A stretch of DNA of 8,850 nucleotides from Thiomargarita sp. (lineage in GTDB: Bacteria > Pseudomonadota > Gammaproteobacteria > Beggiatoales > Beggiatoaceae). Positions 1 through 6,246 of the stretch are shown here, piece after piece; the stretch's first letter is position 1, and the number at the start of each line of letters is the position of its first letter. The notes under the pieces are model-generated. The model searched no databases. It was not told the DNA's origin and saw only the letters and a list, made by a program, of their open reading frames with translations. Made by a program: the position numbers and the translations under genes. Location: NCBI GenBank assembly GCA_020721025.1, contig DYNO01000140.1, positions 1 to 8,850 of the forward strand, given 5' to 3'.

Positions 1-1389
1 CACGGCACATTGAAAGACAAAGCCGGCAATGTACTCGCAGGTGTCACGGTGCAAATTGGCGACAAAACAGCGGTCACGGACGGCGCGGGGAATTGGGAAA
101 TTGGCGGTCTGGTCGAAGGCAAATACGACGTTGTAGCAATGAAAGACAACTTTGCGTGCTTGACTTCCGATGTCGAACTCGGCAATCAACAATTTTTACA
201 AGCAGTTACATGCGAACCCATCACCAGCTTAAAAGCCAAACTCAGCAACAAACAATGGGGCGCGATTCCACAAGGCAACAATGCGATTTATACCGTCACG
301 GTCTTTAACGGCGGCAAAGTCACTGCAACCGGTGTGGCACTCAACGGGTATTTCCCCACAGGTGCAACGCTCGTCAACTTACAAGGCGACACGGCAACAT
401 GTGATTTAGCGGCGGCAAGTTGTGCCTTGGCTGATCTCGCACCGGGGACTTCCACAACCCTGACACTCGAAATTGGCAACCTCCCTGCTTCGGGCAATTT
501 CTTCATGAATTCAATCACATTGACTTCAATCGAATATCCCGCAGATGTCGCAAAGAGTTGGCGCAAGGTCAAGCCCTATTTGTCTTTATTGGGCAAGAGT
601 GTGCCAAATCCCGTCATCATGGGTGGCAAAGTACATTATCAACTTGCGGCGGAACTGTTGAACAACGCTCCAGAAACCACAGCAACTGAGGTCAAGGCTG
701 AAATTCTGCTACTGCCAACGGTCAAATTCGTGCAAGCCACTGCATCACAAGGCTCATGCGAACCAGTTGATCAAAAAGTGGCATGTGATTTGGGGAATTT
801 AAGCGTTACCAAGAGTGATGATGTCAGCCGGGTCAACATTGACATTGAAGTGGAATTGGGGCAAGACTTGGTGCAACTCAATGCAGAAACCAAAATTTCT
901 GCGGCGAATTATGTCGAACACCGGGATATAATTTCCACTGCGACCGTGTTGGGCGATGGCAAGGTGGACGGTATCATCCTGTTAGACATCACTAAATCAA
1001 TGGATGAAGAACTGGAAGCAGTGAAAGAAGCCATCCGTGAAAAACTCAAGCAACAATATGAAGGTGGGGCAAAACCGGTGATCGCCTTGGTGGTATTTCG
1101 TGATGATGTGGAAATCAAGGCGATTTCCTCTGATCTCCAAATACTGCTTGATGCGTTAAATGGTTTGCTAGCCAAAGACGGGGGGCTTTGTCCGGAGGCT
1201 TCAGCGCAAGCTCTTGATTTGGCACTTGATCATCTGAAACCAAACGGAGTGATCATTTTTGTGACTGACGCTCCGCCGTATGCCGGTACGGATATTGAAA
1301 AATTGAAGGCGAAAATCGTTGAAAAACAAGCGAATTTCATCTCAATCTTGACAAAATCGGACTGCGCTGCGAATGAATTGTCTCAATAA
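1..1389 (+). CDS. Secreted/surface protein with CarboxypepD_reg-like, two DUF11-like and C-terminal vWA domains (5' end outside window)
   Basis: The frame is open back to base 1 (His-Gly-Thr before the TTG at 10), so the start lies outside the window. Residues are numbered from the TTG at 10. Residues 1-69 look like a carboxypeptidase-regulatory-like beta-sandwich (AGNVLAGVTV, then TDGAGNWEIGGL). Residues about 72-185 and 189-310 look like two DUF11 repeats, each with the family's Cys pair: C131/C137 before 'ALADLAPG', and C250/C259 before 'DLGNL'. Residues about 318-459 form a von Willebrand factor A domain with a metal-site motif D326-x-T328-x-S330, a GGLCPEA loop (391-397) and VTDAPP with D420. 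Such proteins act outside the cytoplasm in adhesion or metal-dependent ligand binding; the ligand here is unknown. The vWA part is short (about 140 residues, usually nearer 170-180) and stops just after the last predicted strand. No membrane anchor or sorting signal is visible at the C-terminus. A terminator follows 28 bases after the stop, which argues for a natural end. Family assignments are from reading motifs. Confidence 0.8.
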   Translation, partial: HGTLKDKAGNVLAGVTVQIGDKTAVTDGAGNWEIGGLVEGKYDVVAMKDNFACLTSDVELGNQQFLQAVTCEPITSLKAKLSNKQWGAIPQGNNAIYTVTVFNGGKVTATGVALNGYFPTGATLVNLQGDTATCDLAAASCALADLAPGTSTTLTLEIGNLPASGNFFMNSITLTSIEYPADVAKSWRKVKPYLSLLGKSVPNPVIMGGKVHYQLAAELLNNAPETTATEVKAEILLLPTVKFVQATASQGSCEPVDQKVACDLGNLSVTKSDDVSRVNIDIEVELGQDLVQLNAETKISAANYVEHRDIISTATVLGDGKVDGIILLDITKSMDEELEAVKEAIREKLKQQYEGGAKPVIALVVFRDDVEIKAISSDLQILLDALNGLLAKDGGLCPEASAQALDLALDHLKPNGVIIFVTDAPPYAGTDIEKLKAKIVEKQANFISILTKSDCAANELSQ

Positions 1390-1416
1390 GTTGTAAAAAT
1401 TGTATCCTTATCTGGA

Positions 1417-1452
1417 GGAACTTGAATCTTGATGATTTAAGTTCCTTTTTTT
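1417..1452 (+). terminator. Rho-independent terminator of the vWA protein gene
   Basis: A 12-base stem (1417-1428 with 1434-1445, beginning GGAACTT) has one G-T wobble and a 5-base TTGAT loop. Seven T residues (1446-1452) follow directly. It lies 28 bases past the stop codon of the upstream + strand gene. No matching T-tract exists on the minus strand side, so it should act in one direction only. Confidence 0.9.
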
Positions 1453-1471
1453 ATGGTAACAAGTCGGATGA

Positions 1472-1711
1472 TTATGATTGGGTTGCCTGCTCCTGTTCCT
1501 CATTTTCCATAATTTCAACGATATGCTGACGATTGAGCAAATGGACTTTTCCGTCATAATCCACCAATGCCAAAAAATGCTTGTCATATTTATTCAACAT
1601 ATCAGATAGGCGTTCGCTGCGTTCAATGGTCAACACCCCCTTCAACAGAGAACCATTGCTCATTGAAATAATCACATGAATCGTTTTTCGGACAAGAGAA
1701 GTCATCGCCAT
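1472..1711 (-). CDS. Small hypothetical protein, possibly Sm-like/small beta-barrel (79 aa)
   Basis: This 79-residue acidic-tailed protein has no signal peptide, membrane segment or cysteine. It alternates hydrophobic and polar residues in strand-like blocks: 'IHVIISMSNGSLLKGVLTI', then 'RLSDMLN', 'FLALVDYDGKVHLL' and 'HIVEIM'. The pattern of a bent strand, a Gly turn, 'G.L....ERLSD.LN' and two more strands recalls small Sm-like barrel proteins, including a family I believe is annotated DUF6812. That match is from memory and unverified. The C-terminus (ENEEQEQATQS) is Glu/Gln-rich and probably disordered. The start at 1711 has only a weak upstream purine stretch (ACGAG); an in-frame ATG at 1705 is an alternative. 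It is convergent with the vWA gene and lies 180 bases downstream of ccoI on the same strand. Its function is unknown. Confidence 0.65.
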   Translation of the reverse strand: MAMTSLVRKTIHVIISMSNGSLLKGVLTIERSERLSDMLNKYDKHFLALVDYDGKVHLLNRQHIVEIMENEEQEQATQS

Positions 1712-1809
1712 GATTTTACGCGCTCGTTAGTAAATGAATTTTTTCTACAGGGGACGCGGAATCGGCACAAAGAAATCTAATCAATTCAATGATTAACAGC
1801 TTTATCACC

Positions 1810-1850
1810 GCGTCATCCTACCAAGATGTTATTTTATCTTAAAATGACGC
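1810..1850. repeat. Imperfect hairpin/dyad between ccoI and the 79-aa gene
   Basis: GCGTCAT (1810-1816) pairs with ATGACGC (1844-1850). Inside it, AAGAT (1823-1827) pairs with ATCTT (1836-1840). No T-tract follows on either strand, so it is not a standard terminator. On the minus strand it includes a TAAAAT hexamer (1836-1831) that could serve as a -10 box for the 79-residue gene, so an operator or 3'-end structure are both possible. Nothing else in 1712-1891 stands out. Confidence 0.35.
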
Positions 1851-1891
1851 ATGAGAAGTTAAATATCAAATATGAATCAAGTCAATAACGT

Positions 1892-4354
1892 TCAGGCGGG
1901 CTTCTGCCACACCAATCGCAACGCATTTGTCACCACCAATAGAGAACTCAACGACATGCCCAAGGCGGCTTGCCACGGGGACACATAGCCCAAGGCTGCC
2001 AACGGTAACGCGGTAAAATTATAAATTATCGCCCAAGACACGTTCTGACGAATAATTTGCAATGTTTTGTTCGCGGTTGTGAAGCCAATCATGAGGTTAG
2101 TCAACTGCTCGGTTAATAAAATCATGTCAGCACTGGCGCGGGCGACTTGGGTGCCACTGCCCATCGCGATTGACACTTGGGCTTGCGCTAACACGGGGGC
2201 ATCATTCACGCCATCGCCGATCATTGCCACAATTGCGCCCTGATGCTGTAACTGCTGCACATAACGCAATTTAGCCTCTGGGGTATAGGCGGAATAGGCT
2301 TCAAAAATTCCCACCGTTTCAGCCACTTGTTGCACTGCGGAATGATGATCGCCACTGAGCAAAATTACTTTTTTCCCCTGTTGCTGTAACTGACGCACCA
2401 ATTCCCGCGCCGATTCTCGAATTTTATCAGACAAGGTAAAAACGGCATAAATGGTTTCTGTGTCTGCGAGTACCACAAGGGTATGATCTTGTTGCTGAAG
2501 TTGCGTTAAAAGTTGCAGATTCAACGACAGTTTGGTTTTTTCAGCGATAAACGCCAAAGTGCCCATAAAATAAGTTCGTCCAGCAATATTGCCTTGCAAT
2601 CCCGCACCGGGAGTATTAACGACCTGATTGGCTGAATAATTTGGCAAATGAGACGTGGCGGCATTCAATAACGCGTGAGCAATCGGATGTTCTGAATGTT
2701 TTTCCAAGGCGACCGCGTAACTCAAGCATTCATCTTCAGTCCATTGCACTAAGGGATGAATTTTGACCAGTTGCAGCCGTCCTTCGGTCAAAGTGCCAGT
2801 TTTATCAAAAATAACATGGGTCGTTTTCGCCAACGTTTCTAAAGCGTGTCCGCGAGTTGTGAGCAAACCAAAACGAGTCAAGGTGCTGGTTGCCGCGGTG
2901 ATTGCCGTAGGAGTGGCGAGTGAAAGCGCGCAGGGACAGGTGACCACTAAAATAGACAAGGTAATTTGAAACCAAACATCGGTGCTGGAATCGACCTGCC
3001 ACCAATACCAACCGACTACAATGGCAAACAATAATATCGTCACAATGAACCACGATGCGACCCGATCCGCCAACTGAGTGATCGCCGGTTTTTCTGTTTG
3101 TGCCCGTTCTAACAACCGCAAGATTTGCGACAATACCGTATCCGCGCCGACCTTGGTGACTTTCATTTGTAGCGGACTGTCGATATTAATTGTACCTGCG
3201 ACAACGACTTGCGAGGGATGTTTGCTGATCGGATAACTTTCGCCGGTCAACAGAGATTCGTCAACACTGGAATGTCCGTCAATAATCACACCGTCTGCGG
3301 GAATATTGTCGCCGGGACGAATCAGCACAACATCGTTGATGACTAAATCACTGACTAAAACCAATTCTTCCTTGCGTCCGTCGGGGGTGTCGTACAATCG
3401 AGTTGCCATGCTGGGCACCAGATGTACCAAACTTTCAGCGGCTTGGTTACTGCGTTGGCGCGCAATCAGTTCAAAATAACGCCCTGCCAACAGTAAAAAT
3501 ACAAACATGGAAATCGAATCATAATAGACATGACCATTCGGACTTAAAGTGAATGTCGTCCACAAGCTGCCAATGAATGCCAGAGAAATCGCCAAAGCCA
3601 CCGGTACATCCATTCCGGCTTGTCGATGTTGAATGTCGCGCCACGCATGGTTAAAAAAGGGTTGTGCTGAATACAGTAAAATGGGCACGGTAAACACCAA
3701 ATTTACCCAATAAAACATCGCTTTAAATTCCGCCTCGATGCCATACCAATCGCCCGCGTACAGTGCAACTGAAATCATCATCACTTGCATTCCCAACGCA
3801 CCCGCCACACCTAACCGTCGTAGTTGTTGCTTACGTTCTTGATCTAAAACCGCTTGTTGTCTCGCCGGATCATAAGGATGCGCCAAATAACCAATGGCAC
3901 TGATGGCTTGTAGGATTTCGCTGAGTTGAATTTTCTCATTATCCCAACGGACACGGGCGCGATGGGTGGAATAATTGACTTGGACATCAATGATTCCCGT
4001 CAAAGTGCGTAAATGACGTTCGTTCAGCCACACACACGCCGCGCAAGTGATTCCTTCCAAAATCAATGCGACTTCACGAATATTTGCCGATTCATACCGC
4101 ACAAAACGTTTTTGAATTGCTGGATTGTCGTAAATAACTGTTTTTTGCAAAATCTCTGGAATAACAGATTGGGGGGTGGGTGAATTTTCGGTGCGATAAG
4201 TATAGTAATCTTCTAAGCCTGCGGCAACAATCGCTTGCGCTACGGCTTGACATCCCGCACAACACATTTGCCGAGATTCCCCTTGAATCATGACATGAAA
4301 ATGCGTTGATTCCGGAACTTCTAAACCACAATGATAACAATAGGTTTGAGACAT
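1892..4354 (-). CDS. ccoI: Copper-translocating P1B-type ATPase of the CcoI/FixI type (cbb3 oxidase assembly)
   Basis: This 820-residue inner-membrane pump exports Cu(I) from the cytoplasm. CcoI/FixI members supply copper for assembly of cbb3-type cytochrome oxidase. The N-terminus has the Cys-rich module typical of this subgroup (C6xxC9, then C31-C32xxC35), followed by an HMA domain with GITCAAC (C104, C107). Eight membrane segments are expected, near 183-200, 213-229, 249-267, 277-296, 433-451, 462-484, 772-789 and 795-809. Catalytic features are intact: TGES (370-373), the CPC transport motif (473-475), DKTGT with phospho-acceptor D517, the nucleotide-binding His-Pro (H556-P557), and GDGVNDAP (713-720). 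The YN (778-779) and MSxSS (800-804) motifs of Cu(I) pumps are in the last two helices. The GMDVPVALA stretch (247-255) is also characteristic. The ATG at 4354 gives the usual CcoI N-terminus, though no good ribosome binding site precedes it. No ccoNOPQ, ccoG, ccoH or ccoS gene lies nearby, so the cbb3 role rests on domain layout. A general copper exporter is the alternative. Confidence 0.88.
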   Translation of the reverse strand: MSQTYCYHCGLEVPESTHFHVMIQGESRQMCCAGCQAVAQAIVAAGLEDYYTYRTENSPTPQSVIPEILQKTVIYDNPAIQKRFVRYESANIREVALILEGITCAACVWLNERHLRTLTGIIDVQVNYSTHRARVRWDNEKIQLSEILQAISAIGYLAHPYDPARQQAVLDQERKQQLRRLGVAGALGMQVMMISVALYAGDWYGIEAEFKAMFYWVNLVFTVPILLYSAQPFFNHAWRDIQHRQAGMDVPVALAISLAFIGSLWTTFTLSPNGHVYYDSISMFVFLLLAGRYFELIARQRSNQAAESLVHLVPSMATRLYDTPDGRKEELVLVSDLVINDVVLIRPGDNIPADGVIIDGHSSVDESLLTGESYPISKHPSQVVVAGTINIDSPLQMKVTKVGADTVLSQILRLLERAQTEKPAITQLADRVASWFIVTILLFAIVVGWYWWQVDSSTDVWFQITLSILVVTCPCALSLATPTAITAATSTLTRFGLLTTRGHALETLAKTTHVIFDKTGTLTEGRLQLVKIHPLVQWTEDECLSYAVALEKHSEHPIAHALLNAATSHLPNYSANQVVNTPGAGLQGNIAGRTYFMGTLAFIAEKTKLSLNLQLLTQLQQQDHTLVVLADTETIYAVFTLSDKIRESARELVRQLQQQGKKVILLSGDHHSAVQQVAETVGIFEAYSAYTPEAKLRYVQQLQHQGAIVAMIGDGVNDAPVLAQAQVSIAMGSGTQVARASADMILLTEQLTNLMIGFTTANKTLQIIRQNVSWAIIYNFTALPLAALGYVSPWQAALGMSLSSLLVVTNALRLVWQKPA

Positions 4355-4416
4355 GGGATTGGCTGAGGTCAGTGATCTGGTTTGGTTTAAGAGAGTTTTT
4401 ACGTGATGTTCAACGG

Positions 4417-4460
4417 CTGAAATCCCCCCTTTACCAAAGGGAGGCAGGGAGGGATTTCAG
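4417..4460. repeat. C/G-tract palindromic intergenic element
   Basis: CTGAAATCCCCCCT (4417-4430) is the inverted counterpart of AGGGAGGGATTTCAG (4446-4460), with one mismatch over 15 bases. The left C-tract can instead pair with the nearer AAAGGGAGG (4436-4444) through a CCTTT-ACC-AAAGG hairpin, so two competing folds exist. No T-tract follows. The pattern 'AAATCCCCCC...AAAGGG..CAGGGAGGGATTT' resembles dispersed palindromes that I recall from many bacterial genomes, including cyanobacteria and large sulfur bacteria. It lies between ccoI and the glnA terminator. The remainder of 4355-4516 shows no gene. Confidence 0.7.
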
Positions 4461-4518
4461 GTGAACTTTAATTCTCAAGTTGGGTATTATTCAAAAGCGA
4501 TATTATGACCGAATCTGC

Positions 4519-4564
4519 AAAAAAAAAGAAAGACCTGTCAGATGATTATTACCTCACAGGTCTT
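4519..4564 (-). terminator. Rho-independent terminator of glnA
   Basis: Read on the minus strand, a perfect 9-base stem (4556-4564 with 4530-4538, AAGACCTGT and its complement) closes a 17-base loop. The stem is followed by TTTC and then a run of nine T residues (plus-strand A run at 4519-4527). It begins 24 bases after the glnA stop codon. The long loop is unusual, but the stem and U-tract are clear. Confidence 0.88.
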
Positions 4565-4588
4565 CAAAATAAAGGTTCAATTGAAAAA

Positions 4589-5998
4589 TTACAAGCTGTA
4601 ATACATATCAAATTCAACTGGATGCGTGGTCATGCGTAAGCGAGTGATGTCTGCCATTTTCAAATTGACATAAGCGTCAATCATGCCGTCTGTAAATACA
4701 CCACCGGCTTTCAAGAAATCCCGATCCTTGTTCAGTTCTTCAAACGCTTGATCTAATGAGAAACACACGGTAGGAATGGCTTTTTCTTCTTCCGGTGGCA
4801 GGTCATATAAATCTTTATCCATCGCCGCGCCCGGATCGATCTTGTTTTGAATGCCGTCCAAACCTGCCATCATCATCGCTGCAAATGCAAAGTAAGGATT
4901 GGCGGTAGAATCGGGGAAACGCACTTCAATGCGACGACCTTTGGGGCTGGCAACATAAGGAATCCGAATCGAAGCAGAGCGGTTACGTGCAGAATATGCC
5001 AACATCACAGGGGCTTCAAAGCCGGGCACCAAACGTTTGTAGCTGTTGGTGGATGGATTGGTGAACGCATTCAAGGCTTTGGCATGTTTGATGATCCCGC
5101 CGATATACCAAATTGCCAATTGAGACAATCCGGCATATTTATCACCAGCAAACAAATTTACGCCGTCCTTCATCAACGATTGGTGAACGTGCATCCCGCT
5201 CCCGTTGTCGCCGACCAGCGGTTTTGGCATGAAAGTGACCGTTTGACCGGCTTCGTGCGCCACATTCATGATCGCATATTTCAAAATTTGTACTTCATCC
5301 GCCTTTCTCACCAAGGTGCCTGCACCAACACCGATTTCACATTGTCCCGCGGTGGCGACTTCGTGATGGTGCACTTCCACTTTCAATCCCATGTCTTCTA
5401 AACGTAGGCACATGGTTGAGCGAATATCTTGTAAAGAATCAACTGGAGGCACGGGGAAATAACCGCCTTTTACGGAAGGACGATGCCCAATGTTACCGCC
5501 CACATACACCGTTTCCGTATTCCAACCGGCTTCTCTCGAATTGACTTGATAAAACGCGCCGTTGATTTCGCTGCCCCAACGCACATCGTCAAAAATGAAG
5601 AATTCGTTTTCTGGACCAAAAAACGCTGTGTCTGCGATTCCTGTTGATTTCAAATAGGCTTCTGCACGTTTGGCAACGGAACGAGGATCACGTTCATAAC
5701 CTTGCATGGTGGTAGGTTCGATGACATCACAGCGCAAGATTAAAGTTTTATCTTTGAAAAAAGGGTCTAATACCGCAGAATCGGCATCTGGCATTAAAAT
5801 CATGTCAGATTCATTAATATGCTTCCAGCCTGCTATCGAAGAACCATCAAACATTTTACCATCAACAAATAAATCTTCATTCACAGTATGGGCGGGAACG
5901 GTGACATGCTGTTCTTTTCCCTTCGTATCTGTGAAGCGAAAATCTACAAATTTTACGGCATTGTCTTTGATCATCGAGAGGACGTTTTCACCAGCCAT
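4589..5998 (-). CDS. glnA: Type I glutamine synthetase, adenylylation-regulated
   Basis: This enzyme makes glutamine from glutamate, ammonia and ATP in the cytoplasm as a dodecamer, the main step of ammonium assimilation. At 469 residues it equals E. coli GlnA in length and aligns along its whole length by eye. Visible features are DGSSIAGW with D51, metal ligands E130 and E132 (GPENEFF), E213 and E221 (HHEVATAGQCE), H270 (GDNGSGMHVH), E328 (GFEAP) and E358 (RRIEVRF). The KRLVPGFEAP and NRSASIRIP signatures are present. KDLYDLPPEE carries Y398, equivalent to the Tyr397 that GlnE adenylylates, so post-translational control by GlnE and PII proteins is expected. The ATG at 5998 matches the family N-terminus and has an AGGAGT ribosome binding site. 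No glnL/glnG (ntrBC) follows; the gene has its own terminator and appears monocistronic. A sigma-54-like promoter element lies upstream. Confidence 0.98.
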   Translation of the reverse strand: MAGENVLSMIKDNAVKFVDFRFTDTKGKEQHVTVPAHTVNEDLFVDGKMFDGSSIAGWKHINESDMILMPDADSAVLDPFFKDKTLILRCDVIEPTTMQGYERDPRSVAKRAEAYLKSTGIADTAFFGPENEFFIFDDVRWGSEINGAFYQVNSREAGWNTETVYVGGNIGHRPSVKGGYFPVPPVDSLQDIRSTMCLRLEDMGLKVEVHHHEVATAGQCEIGVGAGTLVRKADEVQILKYAIMNVAHEAGQTVTFMPKPLVGDNGSGMHVHQSLMKDGVNLFAGDKYAGLSQLAIWYIGGIIKHAKALNAFTNPSTNSYKRLVPGFEAPVMLAYSARNRSASIRIPYVASPKGRRIEVRFPDSTANPYFAFAAMMMAGLDGIQNKIDPGAAMDKDLYDLPPEEEKAIPTVCFSLDQAFEELNKDRDFLKAGGVFTDGMIDAYVNLKMADITRLRMTTHPVEFDMYYSL

Positions 5999-6008
5999 GT
6001 TAATTATT

Positions 6009-6014
6009 ACTCCT
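6009..6014 (-). promoter_or_regulatory. Ribosome binding site of glnA
   Basis: AGGAGT on the minus strand precedes the ATG at 5998 by about 10-11 bases (spacer TAATAATTAAC). The spacing is slightly long, but this is the only good Shine-Dalgarno sequence near the start, and it supports this ATG over the internal Met-9. Confidence 0.7.
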
Positions 6015-6039
6015 AAAAATTGTGTTGTGAAATGAGAAA

Positions 6040-6050
6040 TTCAGGTGAAC
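6040..6050. repeat. 11-base sequence shared by the glnA leader and the ccoI upstream region
   Basis: TTCAGGTGAAC occurs here and, in the same orientation, at 4456-4466 beside the palindromic element upstream of ccoI. Its core TTCA-GG-TGAA is a short dyad. In the glnA leader it lies between the predicted sigma-54 start site and the ribosome binding site. It may be a regulator site, a repeat remnant or coincidence. Confidence 0.3.
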
Positions 6051-6084
6051 GAATCTGTATGGCGATTCAATGACAAATCTTATC

Positions 6085-6100
6085 GCATTAAACATACCAG
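6085..6100 (-). promoter_or_regulatory. Sigma-54-like (-24/-12) promoter element of glnA
   Basis: The minus strand reads CTGGTATGTTTAATGC. The invariant GG and GC dinucleotides are spaced as in the sigma-54 consensus (TGG, ten bases, GC), although the inner positions differ from TGGCAC and TTGC. Transcription would start near 6073, giving a leader of about 75 bases. A sigma-70-like pair (TTGTGC and GATAAG, 18-base spacer) overlaps it. Nitrogen-controlled sigma-54 promoters at glnA are well known in gammaproteobacteria, which raises the plausibility. Confidence 0.45.
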
Positions 6101-6153
6101 ATGCACAATGCTTTTAAAAACATAAAGTTAGACTTGTTTGCTTGAGAAAGCTC

Positions 6154-6160
6154 TGCACCA
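6154..6160. promoter_or_regulatory. Possible NtrC half-site upstream of glnA
   Basis: TGCACCA, identical to one half of the NtrC consensus TGCACCA-N5-TGGTGCA, lies about 55 bases upstream of the -24 element. The second half-site is not recognisable (GCACATC at the expected place). A looser TGCACTC at 6184-6190 is followed by AGGGGCA. On its own this is weak evidence for nitrogen control. The rest of 6015-6246 holds no gene. Confidence 0.25.
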
Positions 6161-6246
6161 CGAACGCACATCATCTACGCAGTTGCACTCACTAAGGGGC
6201 ATTTAATCATTGCAGCGGTTTTCGCGAATGGCTACGGCACATCTCA

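Noticed and set aside
1383..1470. Possible frameshifted continuation of the vWA domain past the stop at 1387
   Set aside because: The +2 frame stays open here but runs through the terminator hairpin and T-tract and has no vWA-like residues.
4461..4507. Sigma-70 or FNR/Anr site for ccoI (TTGAAT...TTAAAG; ACTTTAATTCTCAAGT)
   Set aside because: The -10 match is poor, and the dyad does not fit TTGAT-N4-ATCAA closely enough to claim.
4847..5401. 184-codon open frame on the + strand inside glnA
   Set aside because: It lies wholly antisense to a fully conserved glutamine synthetase. Its translation is rich in His, Cys and Arg with no domain pattern, as expected for a shadow frame.
5706..6035. 109-codon + strand frame across the glnA start
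   Set aside because: Antisense to the glnA N-terminus and its ribosome binding site, with no protein-like pattern.
6200..6246. Terminator after the FAD oxidoreductase gene
   Set aside because: Only a weak interrupted stem (CATT/AATG with GCG/CGC) and no T-tract on the minus strand.
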